From Thalassospira tepidiphila MCCC 1A03514 (lineage in GTDB: Bacteria > Pseudomonadota > Alphaproteobacteria > Rhodospirillales > Thalassospiraceae): a stretch of DNA of 64,000 nt. The notes beneath the pieces were generated by a model. That model was given only the letters and a program-made list of their open reading frames with translations. It was not told the origin of the DNA and searched no databases. Where the stretch lies: the NCBI RefSeq assembly GCF_001662875.1, contig NZ_JPVZ01000001.1, positions 124,001-188,000 of the forward strand, given 5' to 3'. The number at the start of each line of letters is the position of its first letter. The first letter of the stretch is position 1. Positions 16,663-26,446 of this stretch are shown here, piece after piece. The position numbers were made by a program, and so were the translations under genes.

Positions 16663-16811
16663 AAGTTTGGTTCTATCCGTTCGACGGCGTTTTATGAAGG
16701 GTTTTCTTATAGCTTACCCACCCTGCCTCCGCACAGACAGGTCTTGCGAAATTTGTGTGATTGCCCCACATTTCGCCCAAACAATTCCGATTTACCGGAG
16801 CCATAAATATC

Positions 16812-17726
16812 ATGAGTGAGACTTTTTACGCCCTTTTACCGGATCGCGCCGTGATCCGTGTCAGCGGCCCGGACCGGGTCAGCTTTCTGCAAGGGCTGGT
16901 ATCAAACAATATCGAAACCATTTCAGCCGAGAAATCCGGCTATGGCGCGCTTTTAACGCCGCAGGGCAAATTCCTGTTTGATTTCTTTGTCTATCATCAG
17001 GATGAAGACAGCCTGCTGATTGAATGCGAGCGCGGCGAGAATGGCGAGCGTGCGGCCGAACTGTTCAAGAAACTTCGCATGTATAAACTCCGCGCCAAGG
17101 CAGAACTATCTGATATCACCGACAGCTACGACGTCATTGCCGTTTTTGGCAAGGATGCGCTTTCCGCCCTGTCGCTGGATGCAACACCCGGTGCGACCGC
17201 ACATATGGCAGACGGCATCAAGGCGGTTGATCCGCGTCTTGCAGAAATGGGGGCGCGTGTTCTGCTGCCGAAAAATGCACTGACCGAAATGGCGGCAATT
17301 GGTGCGGAGGAAAGCGATATCGAAACCTACCACCAGATGCGCGTCTCGCTTGGCATTCCCAATGGCAGCGAGGAACTGGAAATCGAGAAATCCATCCTGC
17401 TTGAAAATGGCTTTGAAGAGCTTGGCGGTGTGGATTTCAAAAAGGGCTGTTATATGGGTCAGGAGCTTACCGCCCGGACCAAATATCGCGGTCTTGTGCG
17501 CAAACGTCTGCTGCCCATCAAAATCGACGGCCCGGCGCCAGATGCCGGCACGCCGATCATGAATGGCGACAAGGAAGCGGGGATCATTCGATCTGTCCAT
17601 GGAGACCATGGACTGGCAATGATCCGGCTTGAGCGGGTTGAGGGCGATGCAGAGCTCAGCGCAGGCGATGCAAAGATTACGGTTTCTGTTCCCGATTGGG
17701 TTCAGTTGCCGGAAAACGCAGCCTGA
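16812..17726 (+). CDS. ygfZ: Folate-binding protein YgfZ/GcvT-like
   Basis: 304 aa. A tetrahydrofolate-dependent factor for assembly or repair of certain Fe-S enzymes. The diagnostic motif K-G-C-Y-x-G-Q-E is intact at residues 211-218 (KGCYMGQE) with the essential Cys213, followed by TARTKYRG. The aminomethyltransferase-like N-terminus has SGPDRVSFLQGLVSNNI. The chosen ATG at 16812 has GGAG 11 bases upstream and matches the family start; 17 upstream codons are dismissed. Followed by a strong terminator. Confidence 0.93.
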   Translation: MSETFYALLPDRAVIRVSGPDRVSFLQGLVSNNIETISAEKSGYGALLTPQGKFLFDFFVYHQDEDSLLIECERGENGERAAELFKKLRMYKLRAKAELSDITDSYDVIAVFGKDALSALSLDATPGATAHMADGIKAVDPRLAEMGARVLLPKNALTEMAAIGAEESDIETYHQMRVSLGIPNGSEELEIEKSILLENGFEELGGVDFKKGCYMGQELTARTKYRGLVRKRLLPIKIDGPAPDAGTPIMNGDKEAGIIRSVHGDHGLAMIRLERVEGDAELSAGDAKITVSVPDWVQLPENAA

Positions 17727-17758
17727 TCTCAGCACCCGAAGTCAAATTTACGTTTCGA

Positions 17759-17786
17759 ACGGGTCCCGCCTTGCGGGGCCCGTTTT
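17759..17786 (+). terminator. Rho-independent terminator after ygfZ
   Basis: ACGGGTCCCGC, loop CTT, GCGGGGCCCGT followed by TTT. One G-T pair in an 11-bp stem. Confidence 0.88.
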
Positions 17787-17851
17787 CGTTAAAACCTGTT
17801 GCAACGCCGCAAAAGCCCCTATGTTAAAAGAAAAGCAAAACGGGAACTGCG

Positions 17852-18529
17852 ATGAAACTGTGGAATTGGGTCCTTTCTGTCCGGGGCTTGATGGCCGCGC
17901 TTTGCGCGCTTGCCATGGTGCCTGCTATGGCCGGGGCACAGCAAGCTGCACCGGACCTGAGTGACGTGCCTGTTTCCGATATGTCGATTGCCGAGGCCGA
18001 AAAGGAAATGGCCACAATCACCGAGGCCTATAACCGCAAGGGTCATCAGATCAAACAGATGGCGCTTGGTACGCTGCTTCGATTTTATCCCCAGAAGATC
18101 GTGCCGTGTGGCGCGATTGTCACCAATGTTCGCGACTGTCTGGACAATCACTGGCCTGATCTTAAAAACTATCCTGGGCACTTTCTTGGACCGAATGAAA
18201 AACCGGCACTGAGGCCCTCAATCGAACAGGCCCGCATGACCGAGGAAAACTACCTCGATGCAGTTGAACGCCTGAACATGTTGCTGCGTGCCGTGCGCTA
18301 TGAAAGTACGCTTGCGCCCGAAGAACGTTACCGTCCACAGCTTGATGCCGTGATTACCCACCTGACAGAGATGCGCGAGGCGGAATATCACAACCGCCTT
18401 CTTTACGAGAAGCTTTTCAAGATCGGCGGCATCATCTTGCTGCTTCTTGGTCTGTCGGTTGGCGGGATGCTGGTGATGAAACATCTTGCCCAGCGCAATG
18501 ATCCGTCATCACCATCAGGCGAAAAATAA
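17852..18529 (+). CDS. Hypothetical secreted/membrane protein
   Basis: 225 aa, not recognised. Residues 1-30 are a signal peptide ending in AMAGAQ. The periplasmic part is mostly helical and charged, with two cysteines (IVPCG and VRDCL) about 13 apart that could form a disulfide. Residues about 190-212 (IGGIILLLLGLSVGGMLVM) form a C-terminal membrane anchor followed by a short polar tail. It stands alone between two terminators, so it is its own transcription unit. GGGA lies seven to eight bases before the ATG. Confidence 0.75.
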   Translation: MKLWNWVLSVRGLMAALCALAMVPAMAGAQQAAPDLSDVPVSDMSIAEAEKEMATITEAYNRKGHQIKQMALGTLLRFYPQKIVPCGAIVTNVRDCLDNHWPDLKNYPGHFLGPNEKPALRPSIEQARMTEENYLDAVERLNMLLRAVRYESTLAPEERYRPQLDAVITHLTEMREAEYHNRLLYEKLFKIGGIILLLLGLSVGGMLVMKHLAQRNDPSSPSGEK

Positions 18530-18554
18530 CGGCAACGGGCATCCCGTTGCCGTT
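18528..18554 (+). terminator. Hairpin at end of the membrane-protein gene
   Basis: AACGGCAACGGG, loop CAT, CCCGTTGCCGTT: a perfect 12-bp stem whose first bases are the stop codon. The following tract ATTATCATC is only moderately T-rich, so termination strength is uncertain. Confidence 0.65.
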
Positions 18555-18591
18555 ATTATCATCATTCGCAAACTGAGTTCACATGCTGCGA

Positions 18592-21252
18592 TTACTTGCC
18601 AAGCACGGCCTGTGCAGCGGCAAGGCGCGCAATCGGCACGCGGTACGGCGAACAGGACACGTAATCAAGTCCCTGTGCCTCGCAAAACGCGATGGATGCC
18701 GGGTCGCCACCATGTTCACCACAAATGCCAAGCTTGATGTCCGCGCGAGTCGCACGACCGCGTTCGGCGGCAATGCTGACCAGTTCGCCAACCCCTTCCT
18801 GATCAAGCGATACGAACGGATCACCGGCAAAGATATCCTTGGAGATATAAGTATCAAGGAAGCGCGATGCGTCGTCACGTGACAGACCAAACGTGGTCTG
18901 GGTGAGGTCGTTGGTGCCAAAGCTGAAGAATTCGGCTTCTTCGGCGATTTCACCCGCCCGAAGTGCCGCACGCGGCAATTCGATCATGGTGCCAACCAGA
19001 TATTTCAGCTTGGCACCCTTTTCGTCTTCGACCTGGGCGGCAACCTTGATGATCGCGGCTTTGAGGATTTCGAGTTCCTTCTTGCCGACAATCAACGGGA
19101 TCATGATTTCCGGAATGACCGGATCGCCACCATCCTTGGAAACCTCGATCGCGGCTTCGAAAATGGCGCGTGCCTGCATTTCATAGATTTCCGGATAGCT
19201 GATGCCCAAACGGCACCCGCGATGGCCCAGCATCGGGTTGGCTTCGGCAAGATCAAGCAAGCGGCGCTTGACGATGGCTTCTGACACACCGGCAGCCTTG
19301 GCCACATCGGCGATTTCGGCATCGCCATGCGGCAGGAATTCATGAAGCGGCGGATCGAGCAAACGAATGGTAACCGGAAGCCCCTTCATGATGCGGAACA
19401 GGTCGATAAAGTCCTGACGCTGATAGGGAAGAAGCTTTGCCAGTGCAGCACGGCGGCCCTTCTCGGTTTCGGCCAGGATCATTTCGCGCATTGAGACAAT
19501 GCGTTCCGGATCAAAGAACATGTGTTCTGTGCGGCAAAGACCGATGCCCTCTGCCCCGAAACCACGTGCGGTTTCGGCTTCTTCCGGGGTTTCGGCGTTG
19601 GTACGGATTTTAAGGCGACGCAAGGCATCGGCCCATTCCATCAGCTGCGAGAAATCACCGGAAAGATCGGGCTTCAGGGTCGCAACTTCACCCAGCATGA
19701 CTTCGCCCGTGGCGCCATCAAGGGTGATGACGTCCCCTTCTTTCAGGGTCACGCCGCCAGACATCATGGTCTTGTTGGCATAATCGATCTTGACCGCACC
19801 TGCACCGCAAACACATGGTGTGCCCATGCCGCGTGCAACCACGGCGGCATGGCTGGTCATGCCACCGCGTGATGTCAGAATACCCTGCGCGGCATGCATG
19901 CCGGCAATATCTTCGGGGCTGGTTTCGATACGCACCAGTACAACCTTGCGGCCCTTGCCCGCCCATTCCTCGGCGGCCTCGGCAGAAAAGACGATCTGGC
20001 CCGATGCCGCCCCCGGCGACGCCGGAAGGCCCATGCCGACGACCTTGCGATCTGCTTCGGGGTCAAGGGTCGGGTGCAGCAACTGATCAAGCTGTGCGGG
20101 ATCGACGCGTCTGATCGCATCTTCCTGGGAAATCACACCATCGCGGCACATTTCAACTGCGATCCGCAATGCGGCCTTTGCCGTGCGTTTGCCCGCACGG
20201 GTCTGGAGCATGTAAAGCTTGCCGGATTCAACGGTGAATTCCATGTCCTGCATGTCGCGGTAATGGGATTCAAGCTTTTCGCGGATATCGCAAAGTTCCT
20301 TGAAGACAACCGGCATGGCCGCTTCCATCGAAATCAGGTCCGAACCGGATTCCTGTTTTTCAATTTCGGTCAGCGGGGCCGGTGTGCGAATACCGGCAAC
20401 CACATCTTCGCCCTGCGCATTGATCAGGTACTCGCCATAGAACCGGTCTTCACCGGTCGACGGGTTGCGCGAGAAGCAAACACCAGTAGCGCAGTCATCG
20501 CCCATATTGCCAAAGACCATCGCCTGTACGTTAACCGCCGTGCCCCAGCTGGCCGGGATATTGTGCAAGCGGCGATAGGTGTTGGCACGCGCGTTCATCC
20601 AGCTGCCAAACACGGCACCAATCGCGCCCCACAGCTGTTCGCGCGGATCTTGCGGGAAGGGTTCACCGAGTTCGGTTTTGACTTTTTTCTTGAACGCCTC
20701 GACGACTTCGGCCCAGTCGTCTGCACCCATATCGGTATCAAGGCTGACACCCTTGTCTTCCTTGACGGTCTCAAGGATGTCTTCGAAGTGATAGTGATCA
20801 ACGCCCAGCACGACGTCGCCATACATCTGAATGAAACGGCGGTAGCTGTCATAAGCAAATCGACGGTCGCCTGACACTGTTGCCAAGCCTTCGACCGTCT
20901 CGTCATTGAGGCCAAGGTTCAGCACCGTGTCCATCATGCCCGGCATGGATGCGCGGGCGCCGGAACGAACAGAAACTAAAAGCGGGTCCTTGGCATCGCC
21001 GAACTTGCGACCAACAAGCTTTTCGACAGACGCCAGTGCGGTTTCGACCTCGGCATTCAGACCATCGGGATAGGCGCGGTCATTGTCATAAAATGCCGTG
21101 CAAACTTCGGTTGTAATCGTAAAGCCGGGCGGGACAGGAAGTCCGAGATTGCACATCTCGGCAAGGTTGGCCCCCTTGCCGCCCAGAAGTTCACGCATAT
21201 CCGAACGGCCCTCGGCGCTACCGCCACCGAAACCGTAAACCCATTTGGTCAT
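18592..21252 (-). CDS. ppdK: Pyruvate, phosphate dikinase
   Basis: Reversibly converts pyruvate, ATP and phosphate to PEP, AMP and PPi. 886 aa, the usual length. N-terminal ATP-grasp region (GGKGANLAEM at 24-33; SVRSGARASMPGMMDTVLNL), the swivelling phosphohistidine domain with His468 in GGMTSHAAVVARGMGTPCVC, and a C-terminal PEP/pyruvate barrel with the catalytic Cys844 in GICGEHGGDP. It lies just downstream of glyQ-glyS on the same strand, an order common in Rhodospirillales. AGGAAAAGG precedes the ATG. It likely serves gluconeogenesis from C3 acids. Confidence 0.97.
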   Translation of the reverse strand: MTKWVYGFGGGSAEGRSDMRELLGGKGANLAEMCNLGLPVPPGFTITTEVCTAFYDNDRAYPDGLNAEVETALASVEKLVGRKFGDAKDPLLVSVRSGARASMPGMMDTVLNLGLNDETVEGLATVSGDRRFAYDSYRRFIQMYGDVVLGVDHYHFEDILETVKEDKGVSLDTDMGADDWAEVVEAFKKKVKTELGEPFPQDPREQLWGAIGAVFGSWMNARANTYRRLHNIPASWGTAVNVQAMVFGNMGDDCATGVCFSRNPSTGEDRFYGEYLINAQGEDVVAGIRTPAPLTEIEKQESGSDLISMEAAMPVVFKELCDIREKLESHYRDMQDMEFTVESGKLYMLQTRAGKRTAKAALRIAVEMCRDGVISQEDAIRRVDPAQLDQLLHPTLDPEADRKVVGMGLPASPGAASGQIVFSAEAAEEWAGKGRKVVLVRIETSPEDIAGMHAAQGILTSRGGMTSHAAVVARGMGTPCVCGAGAVKIDYANKTMMSGGVTLKEGDVITLDGATGEVMLGEVATLKPDLSGDFSQLMEWADALRRLKIRTNAETPEEAETARGFGAEGIGLCRTEHMFFDPERIVSMREMILAETEKGRRAALAKLLPYQRQDFIDLFRIMKGLPVTIRLLDPPLHEFLPHGDAEIADVAKAAGVSEAIVKRRLLDLAEANPMLGHRGCRLGISYPEIYEMQARAIFEAAIEVSKDGGDPVIPEIMIPLIVGKKELEILKAAIIKVAAQVEDEKGAKLKYLVGTMIELPRAALRAGEIAEEAEFFSFGTNDLTQTTFGLSRDDASRFLDTYISKDIFAGDPFVSLDQEGVGELVSIAAERGRATRADIKLGICGEHGGDPASIAFCEAQGLDYVSCSPYRVPIARLAAAQAVLGK

Positions 21253-21327
21253 CTTGCCTTTTCCTCATCTGGTCGAGGCCCCGATGGGCCTCCCCGGATG
21301 GGGAAAGCCCCGCAACCTTGACCTGTT

Positions 21328-23391
21328 TTATGATTCGATTTTCGAGAAGTCGGCAATATCGTTCAACGCTGTGCGAATTTGTGCCAACAGCTTCAAGCGG
21401 TTGGCACGTTCGTCAGCATTGTCGCTATTGACCGTAACCTTTTCGAAGAATGCATCGACCGGTTCACGCAACCGCGCAAATTCGGTCATTGCCGCGGCAT
21501 AGTCCTCGTCACGCAGAAGTGGCAAGGCCTTATGCCGGACATCAATGAGCGCCTCATACAGCTTGCGTTCTTCTTCCTGGCTCAGAAGATCGGCGGAAAC
21601 GTCCGCTTTATAGGACGTATCGTCCTTTTTCTCTTCGATGCGCAGGATGTTTGACGCACGCTTGTATCCGGCCATCAGGTTGACGCCGCTTTCGCCAGAG
21701 ACAAAATCGGAAAGCGCTTCAACACGGGCCAACAGGCGGACAAGATCGTCCTCGCCATCCAGGGCAAACACGGCCGACACCAGATCATGGCGCACACCCT
21801 GTTCACGCAGATGGACTTTCAGGCGGTCTGCAAAGAAGGCCAGAAGGTCTTCAACCGCCTCGTCACGACGAATATTTGCCGGGTACTGGGAAACCGCGAA
21901 TGCGAACAGACGCCGCAGCGGCAAACGCAATCCGTTTTCCAGAACCAGACGAATGACACCCAGTGCCGCACGACGCAAGGCAAACGGGTCTTTTGAACCG
22001 GTCGGCTTTTCATCAATCGCAAAGAACCCGGCAAGGGTATCAAGTTTCTCAGCCAAGGCGAGTGCCACCGAAACCGGTGCGGTCGGGCACATGTCCGACG
22101 GGCCGGCCGGTGCGTAATGCTCGGCAATGGCGTTGGCGACTTCCGGGGCTTCGCCGTCATTTTCGGCGTAGTATTTCCCCATCAGTCCTTGCAGTTCGGT
22201 GAATTCAAACACCATCTGCGACACCAGATCGGCCTTGCCGATTTCTGCGGCGCGGTCGGCCAGTTTGACATCGCACCCCGGAATTTCCGCAGATACTTCA
22301 CGCGCCAGACCGCGCAGGCGCAGAACGCGCTCTGCCAGCGACCCAAGCTTGGCATGGAAGACGATGTTATCAAGTTTCGGCAGACGCGATTGCAGCGTCA
22401 CTTTCCGATCCTGATCCCAGAAGAACTTGGCATCATGCAGACGTGCGCGCAAAACACGCTCGTTCCCGGCGATGATTTTTGCGTTATTGTCTGCGGTAAC
22501 CATGTTTGAAACCGTGATGAAGCGCGCGGCAAGCTTGCCCGCCTTGTCTTCAACCACGAAATATTTCTGATGTTCACGCATGGAGGTTTCAAGAACCTCG
22601 CGCGGGATATCCATGAACTGGTCATCAACCTTGCCCATGACCGGAACCGGCCATTCGACCAGACCACAGACTTCTTCCAGAAGACCATTGTCTTCCAGAA
22701 GTTCAAAGCCCTCGGACGCGGCAAGTTTCTTGGCACCATCAAGGATGACCTGCTTGCGCTCTTCACGGTCAAGCATGACCTTGGCCGCGCGCAGCTTTTC
22801 CTTGTACTCGGCCGCGTTCGATACGCTGAATTCAGCCGGAGCCAGAAAACGATGGCCACGGGTGGTATCGCCTGCGGTGACCGGACCATAACTGACCGGA
22901 ATAACCTTGCCGTCAAACAAGCAAAGAATGCGGTCAAGCTGACGCACCCAACGGATTTTCTGATCTGCCCAGCGCATGGATTTCGGCCAGGGCAGTTTGT
23001 TCATGGCATCTTCGATGATGTCCTTGATGACCTCGGACGCAGCACGGCCTTTCTGTTCGACAATGGCAAACAGGAAGACCCCCTTGGGCGTTTCGCGCTT
23101 TTCACACTGATCAAGGGTCACACCATTGCCGGCCAAAAAGCCATTGATGGCCTTTTCCGGGGCATCGGCACGTGGACCACGGCGTTCTTCGCGCAGGTCA
23201 GGCTGTTTTTCCGGCAGACCATCGACAATCAGGGTCAGGCGACGCGGGGTTACCAGTGCTTCGACCTTGTCAAACCCGAGGTCGGCGGCCTTCAGGCCAT
23301 CGGTGACCAGTTTGGTCAGGTCTTCGGCCGCACGCGCCTGCATGCGGGCCGGGATTTCTTCGGAGAACAGTTCAAGAAGTAATTCGGCCAT
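21328..23391 (-). CDS. glyS: Glycyl-tRNA synthetase, beta subunit
   Basis: 687 aa, the normal length. Starts [18 protein letters not shown], the conserved family start. It contains [20 protein letters not shown] and the HD-domain-like and DALR anticodon-binding regions at the C-terminus. It forms the alpha2-beta2 enzyme with GlyQ. Only three bases separate it from the glyQ stop, so the two are translationally coupled. Confidence 0.97.
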   Translation of the reverse strand: MAELLLELFSEEIPARMQARAAEDLTKLVTDGLKAADLGFDKVEALVTPRRLTLIVDGLPEKQPDLREERRGPRADAPEKAINGFLAGNGVTLDQCEKRETPKGVFLFAIVEQKGRAASEVIKDIIEDAMNKLPWPKSMRWADQKIRWVRQLDRILCLFDGKVIPVSYGPVTAGDTTRGHRFLAPAEFSVSNAAEYKEKLRAAKVMLDREERKQVILDGAKKLAASEGFELLEDNGLLEEVCGLVEWPVPVMGKVDDQFMDIPREVLETSMREHQKYFVVEDKAGKLAARFITVSNMVTADNNAKIIAGNERVLRARLHDAKFFWDQDRKVTLQSRLPKLDNIVFHAKLGSLAERVLRLRGLAREVSAEIPGCDVKLADRAAEIGKADLVSQMVFEFTELQGLMGKYYAENDGEAPEVANAIAEHYAPAGPSDMCPTAPVSVALALAEKLDTLAGFFAIDEKPTGSKDPFALRRAALGVIRLVLENGLRLPLRRLFAFAVSQYPANIRRDEAVEDLLAFFADRLKVHLREQGVRHDLVSAVFALDGEDDLVRLLARVEALSDFVSGESGVNLMAGYKRASNILRIEEKKDDTSYKADVSADLLSQEEERKLYEALIDVRHKALPLLRDEDYAAAMTEFARLREPVDAFFEKVTVNSDNADERANRLKLLAQIRTALNDIADFSKIES

Positions 23392-23394
23392 GAC

Positions 23395-24285
23395 TTATGC
23401 CTCCTCGTTCAGATGGCCGCGCGACCGCAGCCACGCTTCGCAGCAGGATTTCGACATGTCACGAACACGGCCAATATAGGCCGCACGTTCGGTCACGGAA
23501 ATCACACCGCGCGCATCAAGGAGGTTAAACAGATGGGATGCCTTCATGGCCTGCTCATAGGCCGGCAGGGCCAGACCACGTTCGATATTCACAGCACACT
23601 CGGCCTGAGCATCCTTGAAGTGCTGGAACAGCATTTCAGTGTTTGCGACTTCAAAGTTATAGGTCGACTGTTCTTTTTCATTCTGAAGGAACACGTCGCC
23701 ATAGGTCACGCCATTGCCGTTGTAATCAAGGTCGTAAACGTTTTCGACGCCCTGAATATACATCGCCAAACGTTCCAGACCATAGGTCAGCTCGACCGGG
23801 ACCGGGTTACATTCAAAACCACCGACTTGCTGGAAATAGGTGAACTGGGTGACTTCCATACCGTCAAGCCACACTTCCCAGCCAAGGCCCCATGCGCCCA
23901 ATGTCGGGCTTTCCCAGTCATCCTCGACAAAACGGATGTCGTGGGCCATCGGGTCAATGCCCAGATGTTTCAGCGAGCCAAGATACAGATCCTGCGAATT
24001 GGCCGGTGACGGCTTCATCAGCACCTGGAACTGGTAATAGTGTTGCAGACGGTTCGGGTTCTCGCCGTAGCGACCATCGGTCGGGCGACGGGACGGCTGC
24101 ACATAGGCTGCATTCCAGGTTTCCGGACCAAGCGCGCGCAGGGTTGTCGCGGTGTGGAAGGTACCGGCACCGACTTCCAAGTCATAAGGCTGCAGGATGA
24201 CACATCCCTGATCGGCCCAATAGCTTTGCAGTCGAAGAATGATTTCCTGGAATGAAGGGGGACGTTGCGACCCGTCGAGCGCCAT
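23395..24285 (-). CDS. glyQ: Glycyl-tRNA synthetase, alpha subunit
   Basis: 296 aa, full length. Catalytic subunit that activates glycine. Recognisable class-II segments include [20 protein letters not shown], the [17 protein letters not shown] region (motif 2 neighbourhood) and [20 protein letters not shown]. First gene of the glyQ-glyS(-ppdK) unit. The 266-bp inverted-repeat element lies 35 bp upstream of its start, so that element sits in or next to its promoter/leader. Confidence 0.97.
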   Translation of the reverse strand: MALDGSQRPPSFQEIILRLQSYWADQGCVILQPYDLEVGAGTFHTATTLRALGPETWNAAYVQPSRRPTDGRYGENPNRLQHYYQFQVLMKPSPANSQDLYLGSLKHLGIDPMAHDIRFVEDDWESPTLGAWGLGWEVWLDGMEVTQFTYFQQVGGFECNPVPVELTYGLERLAMYIQGVENVYDLDYNGNGVTYGDVFLQNEKEQSTYNFEVANTEMLFQHFKDAQAECAVNIERGLALPAYEQAMKASHLFNLLDARGVISVTERAAYIGRVRDMSKSCCEAWLRSRGHLNEEA

Positions 24286-24319
24286 GGCGCGAACTCTCTA
24301 TTACTGTTGTCTATGAACC

Positions 24320-24585
24320 AGAGCATGGAGCGTTAAATCTGTTCCACTTTGCCGGAGGCATCCTTTTGCCCAGCAAGGAAACGTCCGTAAAGCGTAGCGG
24401 CGCTACGGTCAAGGACGTTGACGCTGCGGGGCGGAAGGATGTTCCGGCCCGCAGGGTTTGTTTTTGGCGACGTCTTGCAGCGTTACACCGCTTGAACGAT
24501 GCTCCGCATCGCCCTGCACAGTGTGCCTTGCCAGACGGCACGCCAAAAACAAACAAAGTGGAGCAGATTTAACGCACCATGCTCT
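24320..24585. repeat. Structured 266-bp element with 31-bp terminal inverted repeats
   Basis: The left arm (24320-24350, starts AGAGCATGGAGCGTTAAATC) and right arm (24555-24585) are complementary at 29 of 31 positions. A nested perfect 14-bp pair GTTTGTTTTTGGCG (24456-24469) and CGCCAAAAACAAAC (24541-24554) abuts the right arm. A further local hairpin, ACGTCC...GTAGC-GGC-GCTAC...GGACGT, spans 24381-24418. No convincing gene: the open frames crossing it look incidental. No clear target duplication was found. It resembles a MITE or a bacterial interspersed mosaic palindrome, and the ends look like mobile-element termini. Confidence 0.75.
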
Positions 24586-24811
24586 TGGGCGGCAAGCTAC
24601 CGCCCTGCCCCCGCGCGGTCAAGAAGGCAAAAGCCCTGAGACGCGCTGAATTTGCAACCCTTGTATCCCGCCCTTCGCGATCATGCCGCATTGCAGCAAC
24701 ATAGATCATCGATTATCGGGAAAAATCCAAGCCAAATTCGTGCGGATTGCCCCAAAGTCGAATGCCGCAAAGGCGATCTGATCGGAGCCCCGATTTTGTC
24801 GTTAAAAAGGC
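24586..24811. other. Gene-free stretch beside the repeat element
   Basis: Holds a small GGGCGG/CCGCCC hairpin (24587-24605) touching the element; otherwise nothing convincing was seen. Together with the element it makes a gap of over 500 bp between glyQ and the next gene. Confidence 0.5.
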
Positions 24812-25036
24812 TTACGTATCGCAGCGATGTGCATTGCCTTCGGCATGGTAAACGCCGCAATGCGGGCATTTTTCAAGCTCGTGGGCAATCGGCTTGGTTT
24901 GCTTTTTCTTTTCCTGGCCGGTTTGTTTGGGCTGTTCGTTACTTGAAACCTGTTTGCCGCGATTAAACAGCTTGAAGCCTTGCCAGACGACAACGATGAT
25001 CAGCGCGGTGAAGAGGATTTTCGAAAAACTCAGCAT
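24812..25036 (-). CDS. PP0621-like small membrane protein with zinc-ribbon tail
   Basis: 74 aa from the ATG at 25036, with GGGA seven bases upstream. Residues 2-22 (LSFSKILFTALIIVVVWQGF) form one membrane helix; a Lys/Gln-rich linker follows; the tail CPHCGVYHAEGNAHRCD can hold a metal with Cys, Cys, His and Cys. This layout matches the PP0621 family as I remember it. Function unknown. It is probably independent of the methyltransferase to its right. Confidence 0.7.
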   Translation of the reverse strand: MLSFSKILFTALIIVVVWQGFKLFNRGKQVSSNEQPKQTGQEKKKQTKPIAHELEKCPHCGVYHAEGNAHRCDT

Positions 25037-25111
25037 ATCAGGTCCCAAAGCACGGATTTATCTGCGACATCTGTCGCAGGCATGTCGCTGTTATATTGAA
25101 GTTTGACCGAT

Positions 25112-25897
25112 TTAGAAACCGGGCAATGCCATAGGGTTGCGCAAAAGGGTATTGGTTTGCGGCAAATAGGCCCCGCCTTCATCGTGCAAAACGATCCCGC
25201 GCCGCATGGTTAATGGCGATGCAACGCCTTTACGCGCCGAGACGATCACACGCAAGGGCGCCTCGGCATCCGCCTTGCTCCAGATCGGATAAACCGTCAT
25301 GTCACCGGCCCGTCCATGCAACAGACCAATGATCCGGTCCAAATGGTCCGCACGATGCACAAGCGTGATCCGTCCCTTTTGCCGCACCATCTTAAGACAA
25401 AAGGCAATCCAGTCCTTGAGGTCTGCAGTACCTTCCTGATGGGCCTTGGCGCGGCTTTCATTGCTGGGCCGCGTGCCCCCGGCATAATAGGGCGGGTTGG
25501 AAATGACCTGATCAAAGCTTTCAGCCACCAGCGGCAGGCTACCATCATTGATGTCGCCATGAATTGGGGTCACACGCCCCGCCAGATCATTTTCCATCAC
25601 GTTGCGGCAAAACAGCGCATACAGATCGTCTTGCAGCTCGACACCGGTCACCTTCGCCGTTTCCAGACGACGGGCAACGCAAAGCCCGGCCGTACCGACA
25701 GCCGCACCGACATCAAGGACCTTTTCATCACGACGGGAATTGATCGAAACCGATGCCGCCAGCAACACAGCATCCACCGCCGCCCGATAGCCGTCGACCG
25801 GCTGCTTGAGCACCACCGATCCGCCAAGAAGAAAATCATGGCTGATCCGTTCTTCGGGGAAGTCGGGCACTTCAATGCGTGTGGCTGCATTCACCAT
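25112..25897 (-). CDS. TrmN6-like tRNA/DNA N6-adenine methyltransferase
   Basis: 261 aa class-I SAM methyltransferase. SAM site DVGAAVGTAGLCVARRL near residue 62, acidic loop VTGVELQDDLY, and the catalytic QVISNPPYYAGG (NPPY) typical of N6-adenine methylases. Closest remembered family is tRNA1(Val) A37 N6-methyltransferase (YfiC/TrmN6). The DUF2007 gene ends 38 bp upstream and is read in the same direction. tRNA as substrate is inference. Confidence 0.85.
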   Translation of the reverse strand: MVNAATRIEVPDFPEERISHDFLLGGSVVLKQPVDGYRAAVDAVLLAASVSINSRRDEKVLDVGAAVGTAGLCVARRLETAKVTGVELQDDLYALFCRNVMENDLAGRVTPIHGDINDGSLPLVAESFDQVISNPPYYAGGTRPSNESRAKAHQEGTADLKDWIAFCLKMVRQKGRITLVHRADHLDRIIGLLHGRAGDMTVYPIWSKADAEAPLRVIVSARKGVASPLTMRRGIVLHDEGGAYLPQTNTLLRNPMALPGF

Positions 25898-25935
25898 CGA
25901 TTGTCCTGATCTGTCGTTCTGATCTGATTGCCCTG

Positions 25936-26193
25936 TTACTCGGACGTCATCGCGTCCGACGCATCACGCTTTGCGTTATGCTCATCCAATTCGCGTCTGG
26001 CAACATCAAGAACGTATTTCGCACGACTTTCCGCATCACCATCCACCATCAGACGCCGTGGCAAGGCACCGATGGACCCCTCGATAATACTGGCGTGATA
26101 GTCAAAGATATGGCTGTCGATGCCCTCATCGGCCAGAACAGCCTGTGCCCAGCTCAGTTCGATGGGATCGTTACTGCGAAAAAGTTCGATCAT
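25936..26193 (-). CDS. DUF2007 small protein
   Basis: 85 aa starting MIELFRSNDPIELSWAQAVL, the usual DUF2007 (putative signal-transducing protein) start; AAGGA lies nine bases before this ATG, which is preferred over the ATG two codons earlier. The domain covers about residues 1-65, including GIDSHIFDYHASIIEG and LPRRLMVDGD. Soluble. Function unknown. Likely shares a leftward transcript with the methyltransferase downstream. Confidence 0.85.
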   Translation of the reverse strand: MIELFRSNDPIELSWAQAVLADEGIDSHIFDYHASIIEGSIGALPRRLMVDGDAESRAKYVLDVARRELDEHNAKRDASDAMTSE

Positions 26194-26446
26194 CTGCATT
26201 TTCCTTCAAACTGTGATCTGGTTTTGCGTACGTACTGAAATAAGAAGAAATCCAAAAAACGATAATATCTCTATAATGTAGGGGCTTGCGATCATGGTTT
26301 ACAAAACACTCTGCAAGAAACCCTGAATTATCTGTGGTTCAAGCTTGATCTGAACCGCATTTGTCCACTTGACCACAACAGCTTGGCCTATCTATGTTGA
26401 GGCCGCCTGCTGTTATTTGCAATCTTCGCCCACGCAGGCAGCGAAG

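Noticed and set aside
24252..24572. Rightward frame inside the inverted-repeat element
   Set aside because: Peptide composition is incidental, it overlaps the glyQ start on the other strand and ignores the element's symmetric structure.
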